From assembly GCA_040003205.1 (NCBI GenBank), contig JBDUDA010000071.1, positions 1 to 12,556 of the forward strand: a DNA stretch of 12,556 bases. Direction: 5' to 3'. Below the pieces are notes generated by a model. It saw only the letters and a program-made list of their open reading frames with translations. It ran no database searches and was not told where the DNA came from. The DNA is from JALYIM01 sp040003205. GTDB taxonomy: Bacteria > Acidobacteriota > Terriglobia > Terriglobales > Acidobacteriaceae. Position numbers and translations under genes: made by a program. Of the stretch, positions 1-5,985 are shown in pieces; the stretch's first letter is position 1; every line of letters begins with the position of its first letter.

Positions 1-44
1 GAGCAAAGCAGCATTCGGACCGCTGCAAGACGGCTGAGGCGCAT
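1..44 (-). CDS. Start of an unidentified gene, cut by the window edge
   Basis: Only the first 14 codons are visible, from an ATG at 44-42, reading MRLSRLAAVRMLLC. The ATG has a strong Shine-Dalgarno (GAGGAG, complement of 51-57) with about 7 nt spacing. That makes it a better translation start than most in this window. The peptide is basic and then hydrophobic, so it could be the beginning of a signal peptide or membrane anchor, but this is a guess from 14 residues. It begins 38 nt after the rluB stop on the same strand, so it probably continues the operon. Function cannot be assigned. Confidence 0.5.
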   Translation of the reverse strand, partial: MRLSRLAAVRMLLC

Positions 45-82
45 GTGGTGTCTCCTCGAATCCGCTACAGCATACACAAAAA

Positions 83-853
83 TTATCGTTTGAGCTTTTC
101 GGGCTTGATGGAAGTTGCCGGCTTTGCAGCCGCGGATTTCAACTTCGTAACTTCTCCGGCAGTTAGTTTGCGAAATTTACCAGGATGGACGTCCAATTCC
201 AGCGGCCCATAACGTACCCGTTTTATTTTTTCCACGTGATGTCCGATCTCTTCGAACATGCGGCGAATCTGTCGGTTCTTCCCCTCGACCAGGGTGATCT
301 CGTACCAGGGATTCGCCGACTCGCGTATCGCATTCACTCGCGCGGGCGCAGTTTTCACCCTCCGCTTTCGATCGGTCTCGATGTAGAGTCCGGCGCGTAT
401 TTTATTCAGCGCATCAGCGGATGGAGTGCCGGCGACTTTTACCATGTAAGTCTTGGGGACGTGGGAAGCTGCCTTCATCAAATAGTTGGCGAAATCTCCA
501 TCGTTGGTGAGCAGCAGCAATCCTTCGCTGGCGTAATCGAGACGTCCCACGGGATAAACGCGCGTGCCGACGCCATGGAGCAGATCCAAGACGGTGGGAC
601 GATGCTGCGGATCGCGAAGGGTGGTGACGTATCCCTTCGGCTTATTCAGCAGAATGTATACGTGGCGCTCAGGCCCGTGCAGGAGTTTTCCATTCACCCG
701 GATGTGATCTTTTTCCGGATCGGCCTTGGTTCCAAGTTCGGTGACAATCTTTCCGTTGACCGAAACCAGGCCGCCACTCATCAATTGCTCAGCCTTGCGG
801 CGGGAGGCGATGCCGGCAGCAGCGATAATTTTCTGTAACCGTTCCGCAGGCAT
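83..853 (-). CDS. rluB: Ribosomal large subunit pseudouridine synthase, RluB/RsuA family
   Basis: 256 aa, the normal length for the RsuA/RluB/RluE/RluF branch of pseudouridine synthases, which isomerise a specific uridine in rRNA. Residues about 3-60 are an S4 RNA-binding domain (RLQKIIAAAGIASRRKAEQL). The catalytic motif GRLDYASEGLLLLTNDGD has its Asp at residue 106, and the family motif GKNRQIRRM lies at 191-199. The tail (about 240-256) is Lys/Ala/Pro-rich and disordered-looking. RluB (23S) is favoured over RsuA (16S) because scpA-scpB-rluB is a widespread gene order, but substrate is inferred. The ATG at 853 has no convincing Shine-Dalgarno. An old scpB-like 3' end with a stop codon lies 18 nt upstream, suggesting it was once translationally coupled to scpB and now lies 141 nt after bphP. 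Confidence 0.95.
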   Translation of the reverse strand: MPAERLQKIIAAAGIASRRKAEQLMSGGLVSVNGKIVTELGTKADPEKDHIRVNGKLLHGPERHVYILLNKPKGYVTTLRDPQHRPTVLDLLHGVGTRVYPVGRLDYASEGLLLLTNDGDFANYLMKAASHVPKTYMVKVAGTPSADALNKIRAGLYIETDRKRRVKTAPARVNAIRESANPWYEITLVEGKNRQIRRMFEEIGHHVEKIKRVRYGPLELDVHPGKFRKLTAGEVTKLKSAAAKPATSIKPEKLKR

Positions 854-907
854 AGAGTTTTTTGGGGATTATTAGGTCTTTTCCTGTTGCTCAGTTTCAG
901 TAACAGT
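840..907 (-). repeat. Copy B of the duplicated scpB-rluB junction
   Basis: Read on the minus strand, this stretch runs from a dead scpB-like 3' end into the working rluB start. It shares with copy A (3149-3212), in the same order, the blocks AAACTGAGCAACA (885-897), GACCTAA (872-878) and ATGCCTGCGG (844-853), with weaker similarity between them. The last ten codons of the dead scpB end match those of scpB at about 24 of 30 nt, in frame. The distance from the GAG codon to ATG is 36 nt here and 33 nt in copy A. The copies flank bphO-bphP as direct repeats. Confidence 0.75.
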
Positions 908-994
908 TTTTTTTAAGGAGCCCGGATTTACGGTGCCAAGAGTCTGTAGATTTTCAGTCCGGCGCGATTCAGGCTCAGCCGAACTCTGTCTTGC
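872..994 (-). pseudogene. Relic of a ScpB C-terminal tail, in frame after the bphP stop
   Basis: After the bphP TGA (997-995) the same frame stays open for 40 codons and closes at TAA (874-872), 18 nt before rluB. Its end reads TVTETEQQEKT then stop, against DIAKTEQQEKSY then stop for the intact ScpB. Most codon pairs differ by zero or one base. The upstream part (SSAEPESRRTENLQTLG) is a charged, Pro/Thr-rich stretch of the kind seen in ScpB tails but is not clearly alignable. There is no start codon with a Shine-Dalgarno, so I read it as a non-translated remnant of the ancestral scpB end, not a gene. Readthrough of the TGA would append it to the phytochrome. Confidence 0.6.
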
Positions 995-2539
995 TCATTG
1001 ACTCCGCATTTTGCTGCCGAAAACCACCTTTACCATCTTACCAAGATTTTCAGCTGCTTCCAGTTCATGCGCTTTCCACTCGATGCATTTTCCCTCGACG
1101 TTCTGCTTCCATAACTGGAATGATTTACGCGGAGTAAGCCGTTTGCCCTCGAAATCGGCGATCACTGCTTTTTCCGGGTCACCCGCCCACTTCACAGTTT
1201 GGGCAACCTCAGGACGAAACCATAGCAAGTGGCATTTGTCTTTGTGTGAAACTTGAATTGCCAGCAGTCCGGAAGCAGTCTGCCGGATATCTTCAAACGA
1301 TAGCTCGGCCTCTCTCAACGCGGAATAGGCGGCCAGCTTCTTTAAATTTTTTCGTCCAAGCCACTCAATGATGGCGGCGATGCGGTTGACTGGCGGAATT
1401 TTCCCGACAGATGTGCATTCGCCTCCGCTCCACAAGACTGCGCCGTCCGCCGGAACAACATCCAGAAGATTCGGTTTCCCGCTGAGGAGCCCTTTTAATT
1501 TGTCTTCGCTTTCAGACATCCGCACCAAAAGCTCTGCCTGAATTCGCGCGCCTTTGGTTCTGGACTCGTATTCGTCCTCCATCTTGCGTTTGCCAATCTC
1601 GGTGGAAAGCACTTGAGCCAGAAACGTACAGGCTTTTCGGAGTTCGTAATTCAGAAATCGTGGTCCTTCGTAGTGATGACAGGCGATGAGGCCCCACAGC
1701 TTGCCATTGACGATGATTGACACCGACATGCTCGCCATAACTTCCATGTTTTTCAGGTATTCGATATGAATGGGAGAAACGCTCCGCAATTCCGCCAGAC
1801 TCATGTCGGTGAGTTGATGATTCTTAGGATTCACCAGAGGCTGAATCGGTACCGGCACATAATTGACGTCAGCAATGGCACGAATCGAGTTCAGCAGATA
1901 GAGTTGTCGGGCCTGCATCGGAATGTCGCTCGCAGGAAAAAAGAAGTCGAGAAAGGATTCCAACCTTGGTAATCCGTCTTCGGCGGCAATGTAGATGTCA
2001 AGGTTTGGTTGCATCTCATAAATCCAAACCCGATCAAAGCCGGTCAGAATACGAATGCCGCGTACACACACGTTCAGCAGTTCCGCAATGTTCGTGGTGG
2101 CCTGCATCTGCTGTGTCAAACGCGAGACATTTTTGTAAAACTGTGTGAAATGGCTCTTGGCGGACGGCGCGGCTGGCTCAAGTTCCAAAAAGGAGAACCC
2201 CTTGTGCCGATGTACCGCAGCATCTAATGGGGAGCCGTCGTTAGCTTTTGAGAACTCTATTCTCACCGGATTGCTCTCGCGAGGGTCCGTATTCCCCAAG
2301 GCATCCACTACCGCTGCCACCTGGCCGCTGCTTAAAAGAGAGCCCACTCTTTCCCCGAGAACTTCCTCGACCGAACGACCGATAAAATCTTTTGCGTTGG
2401 CGCTCGCCTGTAGAACCGTCAGATCCGGTTCACTGAGCACGAACAGAACTCCATGGGGCTGAATTGCCCCTGGGATGTGAATTGGCTCTTCGGAACAAGT
2501 GTCCAGTGTTACATCGTAGGTGTTGCCTACGAAATTCAC
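995..2539 (-). CDS. bphP: Bacteriophytochrome photosensory module without an output domain
   Basis: Red/far-red photoreceptor that binds biliverdin covalently. Numbering is from a GTG at 2539 (514 aa). An in-frame ATG at 2563 would add 8 residues. The PAS domain carries the chromophore Cys15 in DTCSEEPIHIPGAIQPHG. The GAF domain (about 145-315) holds PASDIPMQAR (202-211), the pocket His258 in SPIHIEYL and the CHH triplet 287-289. The PHY domain (about 335-510) has WFRPE (440-444) and the tongue motif PRKSF (470-474). All key residues match the DrBphP pattern. The protein ends just after PHY, whereas typical family members continue into a histidine kinase or other effector. Output must therefore come from a partner, or it was lost. 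GTG is preferred because it has a good Shine-Dalgarno and overlaps the bphO stop as GTGA. The gene probably depends on bphO for chromophore and lies between scpB and rluB. Confidence 0.95.
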   Translation of the reverse strand: MNFVGNTYDVTLDTCSEEPIHIPGAIQPHGVLFVLSEPDLTVLQASANAKDFIGRSVEEVLGERVGSLLSSGQVAAVVDALGNTDPRESNPVRIEFSKANDGSPLDAAVHRHKGFSFLELEPAAPSAKSHFTQFYKNVSRLTQQMQATTNIAELLNVCVRGIRILTGFDRVWIYEMQPNLDIYIAAEDGLPRLESFLDFFFPASDIPMQARQLYLLNSIRAIADVNYVPVPIQPLVNPKNHQLTDMSLAELRSVSPIHIEYLKNMEVMASMSVSIIVNGKLWGLIACHHYEGPRFLNYELRKACTFLAQVLSTEIGKRKMEDEYESRTKGARIQAELLVRMSESEDKLKGLLSGKPNLLDVVPADGAVLWSGGECTSVGKIPPVNRIAAIIEWLGRKNLKKLAAYSALREAELSFEDIRQTASGLLAIQVSHKDKCHLLWFRPEVAQTVKWAGDPEKAVIADFEGKRLTPRKSFQLWKQNVEGKCIEWKAHELEAAENLGKMVKVVFGSKMRSQ

Positions 2540-3114
2540 GCCAAGTCCCCCTCGCTCATCCATTCGAGTAACGTGGTGAATGTCAGTTTGGCAAATTTTA
2601 GCGTTGAAGCCCGAGAATCGTGCGGTTGAGAATCTAATACCGTACGAAACTCACGCCATAGCGGACCAGTCATTTCATCATAGCCGGAATAAAATGAGCA
2701 ACCCTGAACAGCCTCGGCCCCCAGACGGCGAATCACGTGCCGTTTAATGATCTGTCCCCCTAGAGTGGCTCCTTCAGTCACATAAAGGCATCCTAAGACT
2801 TCCGCGAAAGTCGCGGGATCTGGCGCAAAGCCGCATAATTTTAGTTTGTCTGTGTCCACCTTGAAGTAATTCAGATCAATTAAAAGAAGTTCGCTCTTGA
2901 AGCGGGACGTGATCCACGCAGAACTCGCTTCGCACGTTCCAAGATTATTCTCCAATGCGCGATAGAAGCCGTAGGTGCGGGAGAGAGTCGCGACGTATCG
3001 CGCCAAAGAAAGCTCACTATTCAGAAGATCGAGCTTCGCTTCCAAATCGTCATGGTAGGCCCTGGTGCCCAGTTTCAGGTCGGCTGCCAAACGATTTGTT
3101 GCAGTGACTTCCAA
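2536..3114 (-). CDS. bphO: Biliverdin-producing heme oxygenase of the BphO type
   Basis: 192 aa, the usual length of bacterial heme oxygenases, which open heme with O2 and reductant to give biliverdin, Fe2+ and CO in the cytoplasm. The proximal heme ligand is His21 in TRAYHDDLE. The distal-helix glycine motif YVTEGATLGGQII (111-123) is of the form common in phytochrome-linked BphO proteins. It overlaps bphP, and bphO-bphP pairing is a well-known arrangement that supplies the chromophore. The start is poorly defined. The first usable codon is TTG at 3114-3112. It has no Shine-Dalgarno, and the sequence before it reads CCTCCT, resembling the anti-Shine-Dalgarno. An in-frame TGA (3123-3121) blocks extension. 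Reinitiation from the mini-ORF just upstream is possible. Iron scavenging from heme is an alternative role but is less likely here. Confidence 0.93.
   Translation of the reverse strand: MEVTATNRLAADLKLGTRAYHDDLEAKLDLLNSELSLARYVATLSRTYGFYRALENNLGTCEASSAWITSRFKSELLLIDLNYFKVDTDKLKLCGFAPDPATFAEVLGCLYVTEGATLGGQIIKRHVIRRLGAEAVQGCSFYSGYDEMTGPLWREFRTVLDSQPHDSRASTLKFAKLTFTTLLEWMSEGDLA
2546..2553 (-). promoter_or_regulatory. Ribosome binding site deciding the bphP start
   Basis: On the minus strand this reads GAGGGGGA, followed by 6 nt and then GTG at 2539-2537. The GTG overlaps the bphO stop TGA (2538-2536) as GTGA, the usual arrangement for translational coupling. The upstream ATG at 2563-2561 has no purine-rich sequence before it. 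Confidence 0.6.
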
Positions 3115-3120
3115 AATTAT

Positions 3121-3162
3121 TCAGGAGGAAAGCGGCAAAAGCGACCATCGACCCGCAGGCAT
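3121..3162 (-). other. 13-codon relic of the rluB start, possible leader ORF
   Basis: ATG at 3162-3160 begins a short frame (MPAGRWSLLPLSS, stop TGA at 3123-3121) in the same frame as bphO and ending 6 nt before its TTG. The first ten bases equal those of rluB, and the opening residues MPA-R match the RluB N-terminus (MPAERLQ). I infer it is the left-over 5' end of rluB from the cassette insertion. Whether it is translated and helps bphO reinitiate is unknown. Confidence 0.45.
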
Positions 3163-3212
3163 AAAAGTTTTAGGTCAGTAGCTTTTTTCTTGTTGCTCAG
3201 TTTTAGCAATGT
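3149..3212 (-). repeat. Copy A of the duplicated scpB-rluB junction
   Basis: Minus-strand order is working scpB end, then dead rluB start. It shares with copy B (840-907) the exact blocks AAACTGAGCAACA (3191-3203), GACCTAA (3170-3176) and ATGCCTGCGG (3153-3162), in the same order and near-equal spacing. In this copy the scpB part is the functional one, stopping at TGA 3177-3175. The rluB part decays after GCGG. Together with copy B it brackets bphO-bphP. Confidence 0.75.
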
Positions 3213-3918
3213 CTTCTTCTTCCGGCTGCGACTCATTTGCAACCAACACCGGACCAGGGGCAGCAGATTCCTCGCGGAGTTCTTCTTCGCTCGATTCGTC
3301 TGGCACTCCCGTAGCGTCAGCTATTCCACCGTTCACGGGCATTAGATCTCCCTGAAAAGATTCCGCCACCAGCTTTTCAAATTCTTCCATGCTGGGAAGT
3401 TCAGCGACATCTTTCAATCCAAACCGCATCAGAAACTCTTTTGTCGTCTTATAGAGAATAGGACGTCCAATCACAGCCTTGCGTCCGCCCGTAGTGATGA
3501 GCTTTCGATCAAGTAGGGTAGCGATCACGCCGCTTGAATCCACGCCGCGAATCTCACTGATCTCCGGAACCGTCACCGGTTGCTTGTAGGCAATCACGGC
3601 AAGCGTCTCAAGCGCAGGTAAAGAGAGTCTAATTGGAGGAGTTAAACTCTTAGCAAACGCGCGCACCAGATCGTGATGCTCGGCCTTTGTCGACATACGA
3701 TATCCGCCAGCCACCTGACGAATTTCGATGCCGTGTTCGGCTTGAGAATACTCAGCCACCAACGCTTCAAGAGCTGACCGGACATGAGATTTAACTTCCG
3801 CGTCATCGGCGGCGCCGTTGCTGATCACAGAAGCTTTGACGAGTGAAACAATGTTCTCGAGCGTGATGGGCATCTCCGCCGCATAGACGATCGCTTCGAG
3901 TTTGGCTTTCAAATTCAT
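3175..3918 (-). CDS. scpB: Segregation and condensation protein B
   Basis: 247 aa. ScpB dimers bind the ScpA kleisin and, with SMC, form the bacterial condensin that compacts and separates chromosomes. Two winged-helix regions are visible: residues about 3-85 (LKAKLEAIVYAAEMPITLENI) and about 95-170. The second contains the signature LSLPALETLAVIAYKQPVTVPEI, then RGVDSSGVIATLLDRKLI and GRPILYKTTKEFLMRFGL. Residues about 195-247 form an acidic, Glu/Ser/Pro-rich tail ending TEQQEKSY. This tail is longer than the minimal ScpB core. The end of this tail is the segment repeated upstream of rluB. The ATG at 3918 lies 33 nt after the scpA stop without a clear Shine-Dalgarno. Confidence 0.95.
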   Translation of the reverse strand: MNLKAKLEAIVYAAEMPITLENIVSLVKASVISNGAADDAEVKSHVRSALEALVAEYSQAEHGIEIRQVAGGYRMSTKAEHHDLVRAFAKSLTPPIRLSLPALETLAVIAYKQPVTVPEISEIRGVDSSGVIATLLDRKLITTGGRKAVIGRPILYKTTKEFLMRFGLKDVAELPSMEEFEKLVAESFQGDLMPVNGGIADATGVPDESSEEELREESAAPGPVLVANESQPEEEDIAKTEQQEKSY

Positions 3919-3951
3919 CGAATATTCAACTGACAGTTGTTCGTTGCAAAG

Positions 3952-4902
3952 CTACTGCCAATCATCTCTTACTTCGGACTGTTCCGCCATTACAGTTTCA
4001 AATCCTGTGTGCTTGCGGACAAGAATCTCGCCAAACAAGTTGTTTTGCCGCAACTGGATGGCCTGCAAGCGGACCAGCTCCAAAAGCGCGAGAAACATGC
4101 AAACTAGTGCCTGCCGGGAATCTATATTACGCAACAGCTGCTTAAGCCGGATGGGACGTTCTTCGAGAGTCAAGCGGCGGCGCAGATACTCAATCATCTG
4201 GCTGACAGTGACGCTCTCTTCGTCTACCTGAAGGATTGGGCGGGTACGAACGCGATCCAAAATCTGCTGGAATGTTTTGACCAGATCAATCACGTCCGCC
4301 GCAATTTCGGGCTCGGTGCCCTCGGCATCCATGAATTCCTTGATCGCAGGGTTGGACCAGACGGCATCTTCTATTTGCTGTTTTTGCATCAGCATCTGCG
4401 CGGCCGACTTATATTTCTCATGCTCGACCAGACGGTTGACAAGTTCTGCGCGCGGATCATTTTCCGCGTCGGAAGCAGCAGCCGGATCGCGCGGCAAAAG
4501 CATTTTAGATTTGATGTGGATTAAAACCGCCGCCATATAAATGAACTCGGCGGCGATATTCACATCCAACTCGCGCAATTTTTCTACGTATGCCAGGTAT
4601 TGCGCAGTCAGAGTTGCGATCGGAATGTCATAGATGTCGATATCCTGCTTGCGGATAAGGTCGAGCAACAGATCAAGCGGACCTTCGTAAATGTCGCCCA
4701 CGCTGACCGCGAAGGGGAAGTCGTTCTGCTCTTTCTTGGAATGCTTTTGTGGAGTCGCGTCTTTGGTCGCTGCGAAATTCTTTTGCACGCCGGATCCCTG
4801 TTCACGCGAAGACGAGTCTTCGTTCTTCTGTGAGTTGGCGTCGGAAACCATCTTTAGCTCTTTGTCCAGCAAGACATTCCTTGCCGCAGCCCGCGGCGGC
4901 AC
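3952..4902 (-). CDS. scpA: Segregation and condensation protein A, kleisin subunit
   Basis: 316 aa from a GTG at 4902. ScpA is the kleisin that bridges the SMC heads and recruits ScpB. The conserved body starts near residue 63. The N-terminal helical domain contains YEGPLDLLLDLIRKQDIDI (72-90) and AAEFIYMAAVLIHIKSKMLL (117-136). The C-terminal winged helix has CMFLALLELVRLQAIQLRQ (268-286) then NNLFGEI. The GTG abuts the trpS stop (TAGGTG) and has AGGGA about 7 nt upstream. An internal ATG at 4851 (residue 18) with a weaker GAG before it is an alternative. Either choice leaves about 45-62 residues of polar, low-complexity sequence before the kleisin domain, absent from minimal ScpA proteins. 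It works with the scpB product just downstream. Confidence 0.94.
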   Translation of the reverse strand: MPPRAAARNVLLDKELKMVSDANSQKNEDSSSREQGSGVQKNFAATKDATPQKHSKKEQNDFPFAVSVGDIYEGPLDLLLDLIRKQDIDIYDIPIATLTAQYLAYVEKLRELDVNIAAEFIYMAAVLIHIKSKMLLPRDPAAASDAENDPRAELVNRLVEHEKYKSAAQMLMQKQQIEDAVWSNPAIKEFMDAEGTEPEIAADVIDLVKTFQQILDRVRTRPILQVDEESVTVSQMIEYLRRRLTLEERPIRLKQLLRNIDSRQALVCMFLALLELVRLQAIQLRQNNLFGEILVRKHTGFETVMAEQSEVRDDWQ

Positions 4903-5976
4903 CTAGACTTCCCTAACTTCCCGAAAATCCTGCGACAGGCCCATCGCTTCCCGCACTTCGCCCATGGTGGCAGACGCAACCTTGCGGGCCCTGCTCGAAC
5001 CTTCCTCCAGAATATCCCAAGCCAGCCGTGGATTAGTCTCGTATTTTTTACGCCGCTCCTGCATGGGATTTAAAATCTGCACGAGGGAATCAGCAGCCCA
5101 ACCTTTGCACTCGATGCAGCCGATGCCAGCAGTCCGGCAGCCCTCGTCCACTTTTGCGAGGGTTGCGCGGTCGCTGAAAATCTTATGCAAATCGCCCACC
5201 GGGCAAACATCCGGATTACCCGGATCAGTTCGCCGTACACGAGCAGGGTCCGTGACCATGGTCTTCAGCTTTTGCCGAACCACCGGCTCCGGGTCGGTCA
5301 GCATGACGGTATTTCCGTAAGATTTCGACATCTTTCGGCCATCCGTTCCGGGCAATTTGGGCGCGTGCGTGAGCAGCGGTTGCGGCTCGGGGAAAACTGG
5401 AGTGTCTGGCAAGACCCCTGCACGGCGACTAGCCGGGCCGCCCTTCGGATAATACATATTGAAGCGCCGCGCAATTTCACGCGTCAACTCCACGTGCGGG
5501 ACCTGATCTTCTCCCACCGGGACGAAATCGCCTTTATAAATCAAAATATCTGCCGCCTGTAGCACCGGATAACCTAAAAACCCGTATGTCCCCAGATCCT
5601 TCTCGGCGATATTCTCACGCTGCTCTTTGTAGGTCGGGACGCGCTCCAGCCATCCCAACGGAGTGATCATCGAAAATAAAAGATGAAGTTCGGCATGCTG
5701 CGGTACATGTGACTGGATGAACATCGTGCAGCGTTCGGGATCGAGTCCCGCCGCCAGCCAGTCGAGCAGCACCTCGAGCGAATTTTCTTTTAGCCGCGAA
5801 GTGTCGGCATAGTCTGTGGTGAGCGCGTGCCAGTCGGCCACGAAAAAGAAACATTCATACTGGTCCTGCATGCGAACCCAGTTATCGAGCGCGCCTACAA
5901 AATTTCCCAGGTGTAGTTTGCCGGTAGAGCGCATGCCGCTGAGCACGCGCTTGCGATGATTTGGCCGTGTTCCCAT
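4903..5976 (-). CDS. trpS: Tryptophanyl-tRNA synthetase with predicted iron-sulfur site
   Basis: 357 aa class Ic synthetase that charges tRNA-Trp with tryptophan using ATP. The HIGH-like motif is in STGKLHLGNFVGAL (17-30), and KMSKS lies at 215-219. Other family stretches are FFVADWHALTTDY (44-56) and GYPVLQAADILIY (135-147), followed by PVGEDQVPHVELTREIARRF. Four cysteines, C258, C280, C287 and C290, have the spacing CX21CX6CX2C. This closely resembles the CX22CX6CX2C motif that binds a [4Fe-4S] cluster near the anticodon-binding part of Thermotoga maritima TrpRS. The ATG at 5976 has GAGAGGG just upstream, overlapping the end of the protease gene 7 bp away. Translation is thus likely coupled within the operon. 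Confidence 0.97.
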   Translation of the reverse strand: MGTRPNHRKRVLSGMRSTGKLHLGNFVGALDNWVRMQDQYECFFFVADWHALTTDYADTSRLKENSLEVLLDWLAAGLDPERCTMFIQSHVPQHAELHLLFSMITPLGWLERVPTYKEQRENIAEKDLGTYGFLGYPVLQAADILIYKGDFVPVGEDQVPHVELTREIARRFNMYYPKGGPASRRAGVLPDTPVFPEPQPLLTHAPKLPGTDGRKMSKSYGNTVMLTDPEPVVRQKLKTMVTDPARVRRTDPGNPDVCPVGDLHKIFSDRATLAKVDEGCRTAGIGCIECKGWAADSLVQILNPMQERRKKYETNPRLAWDILEEGSSRARKVASATMGEVREAMGLSQDFREVREV

Positions 5977-5978
5977 TA

Positions 5979-5985
5979 CCCTCTC
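5979..5985 (-). promoter_or_regulatory. trpS ribosome binding site
   Basis: Minus strand reads GAGAGGG, 2-3 nt before the trpS ATG (5976-5974). The site sits across the stop codon of the upstream protease gene (5986-5984). The placement supports the chosen trpS start and cotranslation of the two genes, though the spacing is short. Confidence 0.45.

Noticed and set aside
185..838. 217-codon plus-strand open frame opposite rluB
   Set aside because: It lies entirely on the antisense of a clearly conserved pseudouridine synthase, has no Shine-Dalgarno and matches no recognisable family. It is a coding shadow.
907..914. Run of eight T as a possible terminator
   Set aside because: On the transcribed minus strand it is an A-run with no GC-rich hairpin in front of it. 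It encodes KK in the ScpB-like relic frame.
3123..3128. AGGAGG on the plus strand, a perfect Shine-Dalgarno
   Set aside because: No plus-strand start with a plausible protein follows at the right distance, and both flanking genes are on the minus strand. It matters only as CCTCCT before bphO.
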